Assembly: GCA_035341665.1 (NCBI GenBank)
Contig: DAOQVR010000004.1
Location: forward strand, 124,001-188,000
Length of the DNA stretch: 64,000 nucleotides
Direction: 5' to 3'
Source: DAOQVR01 sp035341665
GTDB lineage: Bacteria; Chloroflexota; Anaerolineae; JAAYZQ01
The notes under the pieces are model-generated. The model made no database searches. It was not told the DNA's origin and saw only the letters and a program-made list of their open reading frames with translations. Position 1 is the stretch's first letter; each line of letters starts with the position of its first letter. Positions 8,705 through 17,685 of the stretch are shown piece by piece. Position numbers and translations under genes: made by a program.

Positions 8705-8781
8705 GCATGGACACTGCACTTGGCGATCGGTGGGATGCCAGGGCCCTACAGCCGGCAAGTCATCTGAATAGGAGGATTGCG

Positions 8782-11637
8782 ATGTCAAAGAAAGCCGTCC
8801 GTTCCCTACTGTGGTTGGCCCTCGCGGGGCTCCTGGTGGCGACTCCGGTCGCCGTCGCCTCTCCTCCGCTGGCTGCTGCACTCCCCTCGCCTGCCGGGCA
8901 GAGGGCCGTTGGCGAGGGTGCCTCCCTCGCACCGATCGATCCCATGCTCTTCGAGATCATCAAGCTCGAGGGGCAGGCCAGGTTCGACGTTGTCCTGAGG
9001 CTCCAGGCCGACCTGTCGGGCGCCAGCCTCGTCGCCGGAAAGGAGGCCAAGGGCCAGTACGTCTACCACGCGCTGACCACCGTGGCCTCGGAGACGCAGG
9101 GTCCGCTGATCGCGCTCCTGAAGGCACGCGGTGCTGCGTATCGCTCCTTCTGGATCCAGAACATGGTGCGGGTCTGGGGTGGCAAGGAGTTGTTGCTTGA
9201 GATCGCGGCCCGGCCCGACGTCGCGGAGATTACCTACGAATACCCGGCAGTGCTCGACGTGGGGCAGGCCGCTGTCGGGAGCACCCCGGAGGCTGTCGAG
9301 TGGAACATCCTGCGCGTTAACGCCGACGACGTCTGGGGCCTGGGCATCACCGGCGAAGGAGCGGTTGTCGGCGACCTGGACACCGGCGTGCAGTGGGATC
9401 ACCCGGCTCTCAAACTCCACTACCGCGGCTGCCAGGACGAGGGCTGCACCGTCGTCGACCACAACTACAACTGGTACGAGGGACCTTCCGGCTCTCTGGT
9501 GCCCTACGACACGGGCAGCCACGGAACGCACACCATGGGCACAATCGTCGGAGATGACGGGGCCTCGAACCAGATAGGCATGGCGCCCGGTGCCAAGTGG
9601 ATCGCCTGCCCAGGAATCGGATCTCCCTTGGTCGGACCCTTCGAGTGTTTCCAGTTCTTCTTGGCGCCCACCAAGCTCGACGGCACGGACCCTCAGCCCG
9701 CGCTGGCACCGCACGTCATCAACAACTCCTGGTCGAGCTCCGGCACCGACTATCATGCCGCAATACAGGCGCTCTACGCCGCGGGTGTCTACTACGCCAA
9801 GTCCGCCGGCAACACCGGCAGTGCGTGCGGCACAATCACCAACCCGGGCCAGTGGCCTGAGGTGACGGCGACGGCGGCATTTGCCAACGGGGACACCATC
9901 GCCTCCTTCTCCAGTCGCGGGCCGGTAGTCATCGGCCACGATTCCTTCGTCAAGCCCGACATCGCCGCGCCGGGCGTGAACGTTCGCTCCTCCATCCCGG
10001 GCAACAGCTACGGCTCCATGCAGGGCACGAGCATGGCCTGCCCGCACGTCACCGGCGCTGTCGCACTCCTCATCTCGGCAAACCCCGAGCTCGCCGGAGA
10101 GATCGATGTGCTACAGAAGCTCCTCAAGCAGACGGCCGAGGAAAAACTCAGCAGCCAGTGCCCGCCCTTTGTCGATCGCCCGAACGACGTCTGGGGCTGG
10201 GGCATCCTCAACGCATACGACGCCGCGGTAGCGGCGCAGGGCATCGCGCTGGGCGGGCTCCAGGGCACGGTTCACGATGCCTCAACCAACCTGCCCGTCA
10301 CAGGGGCTACTATCAACTTTGAGGACAGCAGCGGTTGGGTCATGACCGGAGGCAGCGACGCCGCCGGCGCCTATGCCAAGACTCTGCCCGCCGATAGCTA
10401 CACCCTCACCACCTCTGCCTTTGGGTACTTGCCGGCAGTCGACCCGGGTGTCGTGGTGCAGGAAGGGGGTACAACTACCCACGACGTCTACCTGTCCGCC
10501 GCGCCCAACTGGACGGTCTCAGGGCACGTCACCGAGCTTGGCACCGGCGCCCCATTGGCGGCGACGCTGGTCCTGTACGGCACTCCCCTATCCGCGGAGA
10601 GCGACCCGATCACCGGCTTCTACTCCCTCGTCGTGCCGCAGGGGACCTTCTGGCTGGAGGTCACCAGCCCTGGGCACCTGGGCACCAGTGTCCAGCTCGT
10701 GGTCGAGTCGGACGTCTCCCAGGACTTCGGCCTCGAAGCAGTCTGGAACTATCCCATGCGATCCAGCCACGACCCGTGTGACCCACCCCAGTTCTCCTGG
10801 ATCGACGCCACGGGCGGCACCGCCCACTGCCTGAGCGATGATGCCGCCAAGTCGGTGGCTCTGCCCGCCGGACGCAGCTTCTCCTTCTACAACAGCGCGT
10901 TTACATCCATCTATGTCATCTCCAACGGCAACGTGCTGTTTGGCTCAAACAGCACGGCGTGGAGTGGGCCCATCCCCGACCCCGCCTTGCCGAACAACGG
11001 CATCTATGCCTTCAGCACGGACCTGAACCCTTCGAGCTGCGCCCAGGGGACCGTCTACACGAATTATGTCGACGATCGCTACTTTGTGGTCGAGTGGTAC
11101 GAGGTGCAGCACTACCCGAGTGGCAATCCCGAGACCTTTGAGATCATCCTCGACCTGGACACGGGCCAAGTGATCGTGCAGTACCTCGTGGTGAGTGATC
11201 CGTCGGGCGCACTGTCGGGAGTCGAGAACGCCAGCGGCACTGTGGCAACCCAGTATGCCTTCGGGGACCCCGTGCTCATCTCGGACCAGACGCGTGTCGA
11301 GTACGACCTCGTGTTCGGCACACCGCCACCGCAGGGACCGGGCTCCATCGCCGGCTCCGTGAGCGATGCGCGCACGCTGGCCCCGATCGAGGGCGCAACG
11401 GTGGAGGCAGCCGGTAGCGGAGGGGCGTTCTCCGCCGTGACCGGCCCCGATGGCAGCTACACCTTCGCGGCGCTCTGCCCCGACTCCTACACCCTGAGTG
11501 CAACGGCCGAGGGGTATTACCCCAGTGAAGAGGTCGTCGTCGAGCTGGGGCCTGCCGCCTCGGTGACTGTCGACTTCTCGTTGGTGCCGGTCAGGTTCTT
11601 CATCTACCTGCCCGTCGCGACGCTCAACTATCCGTAA
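8782..11637 (+). CDS. Secreted subtilisin-like serine protease (S8) with carboxypeptidase-regulatory-like repeats
   Basis: 951 aa from ATG 8782, which follows AGGAGG; the open frame extends upstream but runs through the amidase gene. A signal peptide (about residues 1-27) is followed by an I9-like prodomain and a peptidase domain with Asp near 198 (GDLDTGV), His near 246 (GSHGTHTMG), oxyanion Asn near 313 (NNSW) and Ser near 416 (GTSMACPHVTG). Three carboxypeptidase-regulatory/SdrD-B-like beta domains (starting GLQGTV, VSGHVT and IAGSVS) follow. Before the third lies a module rich in aromatic and Asn residues. The protein ends FFIYLPVATLNYP, a tail also seen at the end of the FG-GAP protein. 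Confidence 0.93.
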   Translation: MSKKAVRSLLWLALAGLLVATPVAVASPPLAAALPSPAGQRAVGEGASLAPIDPMLFEIIKLEGQARFDVVLRLQADLSGASLVAGKEAKGQYVYHALTTVASETQGPLIALLKARGAAYRSFWIQNMVRVWGGKELLLEIAARPDVAEITYEYPAVLDVGQAAVGSTPEAVEWNILRVNADDVWGLGITGEGAVVGDLDTGVQWDHPALKLHYRGCQDEGCTVVDHNYNWYEGPSGSLVPYDTGSHGTHTMGTIVGDDGASNQIGMAPGAKWIACPGIGSPLVGPFECFQFFLAPTKLDGTDPQPALAPHVINNSWSSSGTDYHAAIQALYAAGVYYAKSAGNTGSACGTITNPGQWPEVTATAAFANGDTIASFSSRGPVVIGHDSFVKPDIAAPGVNVRSSIPGNSYGSMQGTSMACPHVTGAVALLISANPELAGEIDVLQKLLKQTAEEKLSSQCPPFVDRPNDVWGWGILNAYDAAVAAQGIALGGLQGTVHDASTNLPVTGATINFEDSSGWVMTGGSDAAGAYAKTLPADSYTLTTSAFGYLPAVDPGVVVQEGGTTTHDVYLSAAPNWTVSGHVTELGTGAPLAATLVLYGTPLSAESDPITGFYSLVVPQGTFWLEVTSPGHLGTSVQLVVESDVSQDFGLEAVWNYPMRSSHDPCDPPQFSWIDATGGTAHCLSDDAAKSVALPAGRSFSFYNSAFTSIYVISNGNVLFGSNSTAWSGPIPDPALPNNGIYAFSTDLNPSSCAQGTVYTNYVDDRYFVVEWYEVQHYPSGNPETFEIILDLDTGQVIVQYLVVSDPSGALSGVENASGTVATQYAFGDPVLISDQTRVEYDLVFGTPPPQGPGSIAGSVSDARTLAPIEGATVEAAGSGGAFSAVTGPDGSYTFAALCPDSYTLSATAEGYYPSEEVVVELGPAASVTVDFSLVPVRFFIYLPVATLNYP

Positions 11638-11643
11638 CGGGGA

Positions 11644-11682
11644 AGGGCGTGCGGCGCACCCGAGCGGTGCGCCGCACGCCCT
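11644..11682. terminator. 17-bp perfect hairpin after the protease
   Basis: Arms 11644-11660 and 11666-11682, loop of 5 bases, 7 bases after the stop. No T-run follows, so it may act as an RNA stabiliser or bidirectional terminator. The arm includes the GTGCGGCGCACC core that recurs in other intergenic repeats here. Confidence 0.6.
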
Positions 11683-11764
11683 CGCTAGTATGCGGCCGGC
11701 CTCCTTGCCGGCCCCTCTTCACGCAGCTGTCGCGAGGGTGGTGTCGGCCTTGTAGCCGGCCGTA

Positions 11765-12151
11765 CTACGATGCCGGACCACACGACCTTTGGCGAAGGAG
11801 CATCAGCCTCCTCAGCGCTGCGCCGTAGCCCGAGTTCTGGGTTGCCCATGACTCCAGCCGCTCACACGCAAACTCGGGGCACTGGCTGCAATCGGTCAGG
11901 CCGTGCGCGCCGACACAGCACGCCAGAATCCAGCAGTCTGCCGACCAGTGAGCCGAGCGATCCCCCAGGCAGCCACAGCAGTACATCGTCCGCTCCAGCG
12001 CTTGCTCCATCCCCTCCTCAGGCTTGAGCCATCCCTGGCTGCGGAACCAATCCACCACGACCCGAGCCGCCTGAGGGTCATGCGGCGCCAGCCGGATCTC
12101 GCACACGCCGCAGTCCAGCCCGCAAGCCGCCATCATCTCGAGTGTCACCAT
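11765..12151 (-). CDS. DUF3795-like cysteine-rich protein
   Basis: 128 aa. It opens with the CGLDCGVC signature of DUF3795 proteins and contains 12 or so cysteines, including a CCGCLGD run and CSQCPEFACE, which suggests a metal or iron-sulfur site. Family function is unknown; members are small cytosolic proteins. GGGAGG lies 8 bases before the ATG. It starts 12 bases after the stop of the next gene on the same strand, so the two are probably one transcript. Confidence 0.8.
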   Translation of the reverse strand: MVTLEMMAACGLDCGVCEIRLAPHDPQAARVVVDWFRSQGWLKPEEGMEQALERTMYCCGCLGDRSAHWSADCWILACCVGAHGLTDCSQCPEFACERLESWATQNSGYGAALRRLMLLRQRSCGPAS

Positions 12152-12163
12152 CGTATTGCCTCC

Positions 12164-12838
12164 CTACTTGACGATGCCCGAGATGGCATCGAGCGTCACC
12201 GTCAGTTGCGGCACTCCATACCCACCACTGCCGACGTATTCGACCCCCCACTCGTCGTCGATCAGCCAGAAGCGGACCCGGCAGTCGTCTTTCAGGGCCT
12301 CGCGCACATCGCTGCCGCCGTGGCTCTCCGCGAGTGCCAGTGCCTCAGGCAGCCCGGCGTTCAGCTGCGTCAGGTTCAGCGGGCGCAGAAGACGGTAGCC
12401 GGGGCCCCGGTCCCAGACCATGGCGGTCGCCACACCCGTCGGACAGCGGAGGTCTATAGTTGCCATCTCGACGTGCGGAGCGAACCTCGCCCACTTGACC
12501 CTGTAGTAGACCACCGAGATGTGATCCGGCGAGGAGGCGGAGCCGCATGGTTGGTCGCCGCCCAGCCAGTCTGGCCCCACTGGAGGCTCCAAGCCCAGCC
12601 CTTCGAGAAGGCTGCGTGCCAGCCGGGCGATCTCTTCGGTCGAGCCAGTGCACGCCGCCTGCGCCGCCACCTGCGACTCACCTCTCACAGTGACCAGGGG
12701 GTAGCGCTGCAGCTGATCGTGGATCCCAGCCGCGGCGAGCCACGCGAGAAGATACATCAGCCCAGCCAGCAGCACAGCTGCAGCCCAAATGGTCAGGGCC
12801 TGGCGTGGCCGCATCCCCCTGGTCCGCGGCTGTAGCAT
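12164..12838 (-). CDS. Membrane-anchored protein with PepSY-like C-terminal end
   Basis: 224 aa with one N-terminal membrane segment (about residues 14-38) and an extracytoplasmic domain. The last 30 residues (EWGVEYVGSGGYG...LTVTLDAISGIVK) look like the end of a PepSY-type strand-turn, where an Asp-Ala-x-x-Gly turn is usual. I do not recognise the rest. The start is unsure: ATG 12838 or ATG 12814, neither with a good ribosome site. It probably shares a transcript with the DUF3795 gene. Confidence 0.6.
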   Translation of the reverse strand: MLQPRTRGMRPRQALTIWAAAVLLAGLMYLLAWLAAAGIHDQLQRYPLVTVRGESQVAAQAACTGSTEEIARLARSLLEGLGLEPPVGPDWLGGDQPCGSASSPDHISVVYYRVKWARFAPHVEMATIDLRCPTGVATAMVWDRGPGYRLLRPLNLTQLNAGLPEALALAESHGGSDVREALKDDCRVRFWLIDDEWGVEYVGSGGYGVPQLTVTLDAISGIVK

Positions 12839-12844
12839 TCGCTT

Positions 12845-13015
12845 CTACTCGATCTGGGCCGCGTGGCGTCCGGCAATCATCCCAAAGAGACAGTTCTTTC
12901 GGTGCCGCGAGTCCAGTACAAGGTAGGCCGGGATCGCCGGCACCTCCTTGTTGCGTTCTTGCTGCCAGTGACCGCAATCCACGTACGAGGCTGACTCGTT
13001 CATGAAGCGCTTCCC
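12845..13015 (-). pseudogene. Remnant of an FAD-binding dehydrogenase
   Basis: The segment translates to GKRFMNESASYVD...PAIPAYLVLDSRHRK, which matches the middle of fumarate-reductase/3-ketosteroid-dehydrogenase-like flavoproteins ('GxRFVNE...YxDF...PAWLVFDxRYRRRYPFG'). No FAD-binding GxGxxG end and no C-terminal substrate domain are present, and the flanks are unrelated in frame. I read this as a decayed fragment. Bases 13016-13234 around it hold nothing I can identify. Confidence 0.5.
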
Positions 13016-13234
13016 CGCGAAAGGGCCAGATCTGCCGCGGCCGCGCCGGGCCTCGCGGCGTGCCGTGAGATGGCCCGCACGGCCCCTGAAGCTGCAGCCG
13101 GTTTGGCCGGCCCTGCCAATGACCACGCCGGGTACCCCAACCACTGATTCTACGCCGGTTTGGCAGCTTGGCAAACCACCAAGCCTGCCCCGCCGTGGGG
13201 GAGCAACCCAGATATCCGAGACGAGACCCTGCCG

Positions 13235-13262
13235 TTGACGTCGCCAGCTGCCGTGGTAGAAT
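13235..13262 (+). promoter_or_regulatory. Candidate promoter upstream of the nitroreductase
   Basis: TTGACG (13235-13240), 16 bases, TAGAAT (13257-13262). The leader to ATG 13392 would be about 123 bases and contains a 3-codon mini-frame at 13284. Confidence 0.45.
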
Positions 13263-13391
13263 AGGCCGCAAGCTGCTTGGCATCATGGACGAGTGAGCTG
13301 TTTGCGACCCACAGCCCTCTGTCAGAGGGACATAGACACAGAGCCATCAAGCCAACCGAGAGGCATATCGAGATCAAGAGGGATATAGCAG

Positions 13392-13904
13392 ATGGAAGCT
13401 TTGGAAGCCATCCTCACACGCAGATCCATTCGCCAATACGCGCCGCAGGCCGTCCCTGAGCAGGTGGTCCGGGAACTGCTGGCGGCCGCCATGCAGGCGC
13501 CTTCCGCAGGAAACCAGCAGCCTTGGCACTTTGTGGTCGTAACCGGTGCAGGGCAGCGCATGGCGCTGGCAGGGGCCCTGCCCCACGGCCAGATGCTTAA
13601 GACCGCCCCGCTCGGCATCGCCGTGTGTGTCGGCCTAGAAACGCTCCGGCATCCCGGCTTCTGGGTGCAGGATTGCTCTGCTGCCACACAGAATCTGCTC
13701 GTCGCAGCCCACGCCCTTGGGTTGGGAGGGGTATGGCTTGGCGTCTACCCCATTGAGGAGCGCGTGCAGGGAGTGCAGCGGGTCCTGGGGCTGCCCGCAC
13801 AGGTCGTCCCGCTGTGCGTACTCTCCCTCGGCTACCCGGCCGCCAGGCCCGAGCCGCCGGTGAGCCGCTACGACGAGGCCAGAGTACACCTCGACCGCTG
13901 GTAG
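13392..13904 (+). CDS. Nitroreductase-family flavoprotein
   Basis: 170 aa. It shows the family opening RRSIRQY, the MQAPSAGNQQPW segment that contacts FMN, and the GLGGVWLGVYP motif near residue 115. Members are cytosolic FMN enzymes that reduce nitro compounds, quinones or flavins with NAD(P)H; the natural substrate cannot be read from sequence. Length fits the short subgroup. AAGAGGGATA precedes the ATG. The gene stands alone between decayed fragments on both sides. Confidence 0.9.
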   Translation: MEALEAILTRRSIRQYAPQAVPEQVVRELLAAAMQAPSAGNQQPWHFVVVTGAGQRMALAGALPHGQMLKTAPLGIAVCVGLETLRHPGFWVQDCSAATQNLLVAAHALGLGGVWLGVYPIEERVQGVQRVLGLPAQVVPLCVLSLGYPAARPEPPVSRYDEARVHLDRW

Positions 13905-13905
13905 G

Positions 13906-14191
13906 CCCTGGGACAACGCCCTCTTCATCTCGGTCGTGCCCCGCAACGCGCAGATGCTGGCCTTTGCCCACGGCAGCGGCCACGACACCCTGAACACCGT
14001 CGAGCTGCCCAAGGAGCTCGAAGGAGAGCAACCTCGGCGCGGCAGGGTGGCCCTGCTCGGCCTCGACTTCCACACTCTCTGATGCCTTCCCGGTGACACA
14101 GGACCTAGAGGCCCGGCTTCGGCGCTCGGCGGCGCAGCTGGCTGCCAAGCGCGAGATCGGGCCCGCGATCAACCCGACGCGGGACCTCCAG
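13906..14191 (+). pseudogene. Decayed coding remnants, second one a GAF-kinase linker
   Basis: Two protein-like stretches in different frames. Bases 13906-14082 read without a start as PWDNALFISVVPRNAQ..., 58 codons, which I do not recognise. Bases 14081-14191 read SAAQLAAKREIGPAINPT, which is close to the helical linker found between GAF domains of sensor kinases ('LAALxEIGxAINSTLDL'). Neither has a start codon. The second overlaps the 3' end of pgl on the other strand. Confidence 0.4.
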
Positions 14192-15020
14192 CGCCCTCGG
14201 GGCTGTCCCAAAACTGCCATTCCGAGGGAGCGCAGCGACTGAGGCGCGCCCCCAGCTCTCCCGTCAACGCCGCCGCTGCCGCGTCGACAATCCAGGTGAC
14301 CCGTCCCGAAGCCAGGCAGATGCGCCGGGCGGGCAGTCGCCCATCCGCGTCCGTCAGGACTGACTGCACGACCTCCGCCTTCTCGCACCCGCTCACTAGG
14401 AACAGGACGTGCTCTGCCGCATTCAGCGCCGGCAGTGTAAGCGTCACCCGTTCGGCGGGCCGGTCGTCGTAGAGGCCCGACGCTGCCACGGAGAGACGCT
14501 CCTTCTCTTCCAACGCCGCCGAGCCGGGAAAGAGCGAGGCTGTGTGCCCGTCCCTCCCCACTCCAAGCAGCACCAGGTCCCAGCGCGGTGGCAGCCCGCC
14601 GAAGAAACGCCTCAGCTCGCGATCATAGCGCCGGGCAGCCTCCTCGGCGCCCAGTTCCCCGCGCACGCGGTGCACGTTCACTGCCCGTACGGGAACCCGG
14701 ACAAGCAGCGCCTCCTGCACCAACCGGTAGTTGCTGGCTGGATGGTCCGCAGGGACAGACCGCTCGTCTGCCCAGAAGAGGTGAACTTGGATCCAGGGGA
14801 TGCGTGACCGGTAAGGCTCCTCGGCCAAGAGCCGGTACAGGCTGCCCGGCGTCGTGCCTCCTGACAGCGCCGCACAGAAGCGCCCACGGCGCTTGGCAGC
14901 CTCGCAGGCCAGGCCGGCAAAGCGCTGTGCGGCCTCCTGGGCCAGGGCCTGTGCATCGGCCACGACGACGACCTCCTCGCCGGTCCCCTCCCAGGGCACT
15001 AGGTCTTGACAAGCGATCAT
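14169..15020 (-). CDS. pgl: 6-phosphogluconolactonase
   Basis: 283 aa. Family marks are ALSGGTTPGSLY, the WADER segment, and LLGVGRDGHTASLFPG near the middle. It hydrolyses 6-phosphogluconolactone, the product of the zwf enzyme, in the cytosol. Its ATG overlaps the zwf stop by 4 bases (ATGA), so translation is coupled. The protein is longer than the usual 230-260 aa: roughly the last 25 residues (after the DAAAAAL helix) run into a decayed region and look like a tail acquired by loss of the original stop. Confidence 0.94.
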   Translation of the reverse strand: MIACQDLVPWEGTGEEVVVVADAQALAQEAAQRFAGLACEAAKRRGRFCAALSGGTTPGSLYRLLAEEPYRSRIPWIQVHLFWADERSVPADHPASNYRLVQEALLVRVPVRAVNVHRVRGELGAEEAARRYDRELRRFFGGLPPRWDLVLLGVGRDGHTASLFPGSAALEEKERLSVAASGLYDDRPAERVTLTLPALNAAEHVLFLVSGCEKAEVVQSVLTDADGRLPARRICLASGRVTWIVDAAAAALTGELGARLSRCAPSEWQFWDSPEGAGGPASG

Positions 15021-16546
15021 CGGCTGTGGTCCCCACAGTCGTGGTGCCAGGCCCGCCCTTCGCGGCCCAGTAGCTCGTCCGCTTCTGGTGGTCCGTCGCT
15101 CCCCTCTTCGTAGAGCGCCAGCTCAGGCGCGCCGGGCGCAGCCCAGGTTGCGAGGATTGGGTCGACCACCTGCCACGCCAACTCGATCTCGTCGGCCCGT
15201 GCAAACAGCGAAGCATCGCCATGGATCGCGTCGAGCAGCAGGCGCTCGTACGCCTCGGGCAATGCCGCCGCACTCAAGTCCTCGGCATAGTGAAAGTCCA
15301 TGTCCACCGACCGGGTGCGCATGCCGGCGCCCGGCTCCTTGGCTTCAAAACGCAGGTGGATCCCTTCGCCGGGCTGGAGGCACAGCGAAAGCACGTTGGG
15401 CGCCATGTTCGCCCCAGCTGAAGGAGGAAAGAGCAGGTGAGGGACCTCCTTGAACTGGATGGAGATCTCTGTCGTCTTGCCCGCCAGTCTCTTGCCTGAG
15501 CGGAGGTAGAAAGGCACTCCCTGCCAGCGCCAGTTGTCCACAAAGCACTTGAGGGCAGCGAAGGTCGGCGTCTGCGAGTCGCGTGCCACCCCTTCTTCAG
15601 CGCGGTAGCCTCGGTACTGTGCCCGCACACTCTCCATGCAGCGGCGGAGGGCCCGCAGCACCTTGGCCTTCTCGTCCCGCAGGGCACCCGCTTCGAACAT
15701 AGCCGGGGGCTCCATTGCCGTCAGCGTGAGGAGTTGCAGGACGTGGTTCTGGAACATGTCGCGTAGGACGCCTGTCTGGTCGTAGTACCCGGCGCGGTGC
15801 TCCACGCCGACGGTCTCGGTCACGCTGATCTGCACGTGATCGATGTAATTGCGGTTCCACAGCGGCTCGAAGATGGCATTCGCGAAACGGAGGGCCAGGA
15901 TGTTCTGGACCGTCTCCTTGCCCAGGTAATGGTCAATGCGATAGACCTGCCCTTCTTCAAAGACACCGTGCACCTGCTCATTCAGTCCCCGGGCGCTCTC
16001 CAGGTCGTGCCCAAATGGCTTTTCGATGATGACGTGCGCCCAACCGGCTGCATTGCAGTTCAGACCGGCTTCTCCGAGCTGTCGCACAACGACCGGGTAG
16101 AGCGAGGGTGGGGTCGCCAGGTAGAAAAGTCGGTTGCCCGGCATGCCGGCTCCCCTCTCGAAGTGGGCCAGGCGATCCGCCAGGCGCCGGTAGGTCTCCG
16201 GGTCGTCGTAGTCACCCGACAGGTAGGAGACGCGGTCGCCGAACGCATGCCACAGCGCGCAGACCCCCGGTTTCGCCCGTGAGTAGGCCTCTACGCCGCG
16301 GAAAAGCTGGCTGCGAAACGCCTCCTCGGACAGCGGGCTGCGTGCAACGCCCACGACCTGGAAATCGTCCGGAAGGAACCCCTCACACCCCAGCGTGTGC
16401 AGCGCCGGCACCAGCTTCCGCTGCGTCAGGTCGCCAGACGCGCCCAGGATCACCACGCTGACCGGCTGTCGATACCGGCGCTTCTCCTCGTCGATACCAG
16501 TGACCATCGCCTGGAGCGGCTCCTTTTCCTCCACTCGGTCCCCCAT
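15017..16546 (-). CDS. zwf: Glucose-6-phosphate 1-dehydrogenase
   Basis: 509 aa from ATG 16546. The nucleotide-binding GASGDLTQRKL lies near the N-terminus, and the active-site peptide RIDHYLGKETVQN is intact. It oxidises glucose 6-phosphate to the lactone and makes NADPH, the first step of the oxidative pentose phosphate pathway. An upstream in-frame ATG at 16588 overlaps the -10 box, so the shorter start with GGGAGA upstream is preferred. It forms an operon with pgl. Confidence 0.96.
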   Translation of the reverse strand: MGDRVEEKEPLQAMVTGIDEEKRRYRQPVSVVILGASGDLTQRKLVPALHTLGCEGFLPDDFQVVGVARSPLSEEAFRSQLFRGVEAYSRAKPGVCALWHAFGDRVSYLSGDYDDPETYRRLADRLAHFERGAGMPGNRLFYLATPPSLYPVVVRQLGEAGLNCNAAGWAHVIIEKPFGHDLESARGLNEQVHGVFEEGQVYRIDHYLGKETVQNILALRFANAIFEPLWNRNYIDHVQISVTETVGVEHRAGYYDQTGVLRDMFQNHVLQLLTLTAMEPPAMFEAGALRDEKAKVLRALRRCMESVRAQYRGYRAEEGVARDSQTPTFAALKCFVDNWRWQGVPFYLRSGKRLAGKTTEISIQFKEVPHLLFPPSAGANMAPNVLSLCLQPGEGIHLRFEAKEPGAGMRTRSVDMDFHYAEDLSAAALPEAYERLLLDAIHGDASLFARADEIELAWQVVDPILATWAAPGAPELALYEEGSDGPPEADELLGREGRAWHHDCGDHSR

Positions 16547-16576
16547 GTTCACATCTCCCGGACTGGCCTTTACCTG

Positions 16577-16604
16577 ATTATACCGCATCCAGAGAGAGAG
16601 TCAT
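16577..16604 (-). promoter_or_regulatory. zwf-pgl promoter
   Basis: Minus strand: ATGACT (16599-16604), 16 bases, perfect TATAAT (16577-16582). The leader to ATG 16546 is about 24 bases. Bases 16605-16811 show no gene. Confidence 0.6.
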
Positions 16605-16811
16605 CCTGTTCCCTGGCAGTGGCGTTGCCGCCCGCCGGAGACCAAGGTCAGCTGGCGCCGCGTGCGGGGTCTTGGCCCAGACCAGCCCGCGGACCATCGG
16701 TCAAGGGGACCGCGGTTCCGGCCATACCCTACCTGAGAGGGCACTGCGAGGTCCCGCACCTCGGTATGACGCAGAACCGACAGTGCAACAGGCCAGCACC
16801 CGGGTCCGCCG

Positions 16812-17480
16812 TCAGGTCAATAGATAGGGTGTCATCGGTGCCCACTGTTGTCGCCAGACCACGGGGACCAGATGGCTGAGTACCTCCGCAGGCATGCCCC
16901 GGGAGAACGCCGCCCTGTCTTCCTCAGGCAGGTTGTAGAGCAGGAAGGGGACCGTCAAGTACGGCGGCACCGACAGCCTCTGACCATGCTCCGCAAAGAG
17001 CCTGGTCAGCCGCAGCTGCTCCTCGACGGGAACCAGCGCATCTGCCTTGGCGATGAGCTCGTCCGCCTCCATCTGAATGTGCGGTTTCCATGCCTCGTTT
17101 AGCCTCCCGAGCGCGTCGGCGAGGTCGCTCAGGCCTGCCTTCTGCCGGCCCTCATTTTGGAGCTCTTCTGCCGCACGCAGGACCTCGTCCAGGGTCCCCG
17201 CCATCTCCTCGTGCCGGCGCATCAGCAGATCAAAGGGAGCCTGGGTCAGGATGCTTCGGAAGAAGGGAAAGGCCAGCTCATCTTCCGTCAGATGGTGAGC
17301 GCGCAGCACGGACGAGAGCGCCTGCACGAACTTTAGGAGGCCCTCGCTGCCGGTTTCGGTCTGAAACCCCTGGCGCGCCGTCTTGAGCGCGCTCTCCCAG
17401 GAGACGCTCAGGCCGCGAGTGATGATCTTGTGAATTGCCGTGAAGCTTACTTCTATATTGCGTTCCTCTGGCTGTGACAT
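16812..17480 (-). CDS. Hemerythrin-like domain protein
   Basis: 222 aa from ATG 17480, preceded by GGAGAG. The first 150 residues are a helical bundle with the expected spacing of His and acidic ligands: an early HK in FTAIHKIITRG, then HHLTEDELAFPFF, then RRHEEM, then HIQMEADEL. Such proteins bind a di-iron centre and oxygen or act in redox sensing. The C-terminal 70 residues are an extension with conserved-looking PYLTVPFLLYNLP that I have seen in other hemerythrin-like proteins but cannot name. Monocistronic. Confidence 0.8.
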   Translation of the reverse strand: MSQPEERNIEVSFTAIHKIITRGLSVSWESALKTARQGFQTETGSEGLLKFVQALSSVLRAHHLTEDELAFPFFRSILTQAPFDLLMRRHEEMAGTLDEVLRAAEELQNEGRQKAGLSDLADALGRLNEAWKPHIQMEADELIAKADALVPVEEQLRLTRLFAEHGQRLSVPPYLTVPFLLYNLPEEDRAAFSRGMPAEVLSHLVPVVWRQQWAPMTPYLLT

Positions 17481-17516
17481 GGCACACTCTCCTCGAACGG
17501 ACTGAGACCTCACCGC

Positions 17517-17545
17517 ATGCTAGCACCTGTACCGCCCGGACGCAA
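17517..17545 (-). promoter_or_regulatory. Promoter of the hemerythrin-like gene
   Basis: Minus strand: TTGCGT (17540-17545), 17 bases, TAGCAT (17517-17522); leader about 30 bases. Bases 17546-17685 show no gene. Confidence 0.55.
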
Positions 17546-17685
17546 CGGCCACTTGGAGAGTCCTGAACCTATCCTTTCGAGGGGGGAGGATGGAAAGGGA
17601 AGGACTAGTGAGAGGCGTAGGCAAGCTCACTCGCCCGAGGCAGTTCACGCCGGCCCCTGCCCCGCGAGGACCGCCGAGCGTGGGC

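Noticed and set aside
7612..8781. Upstream extension of the subtilase frame
   Set aside because: Runs through the amidase gene in another frame; a signal peptide starts exactly at ATG 8782.
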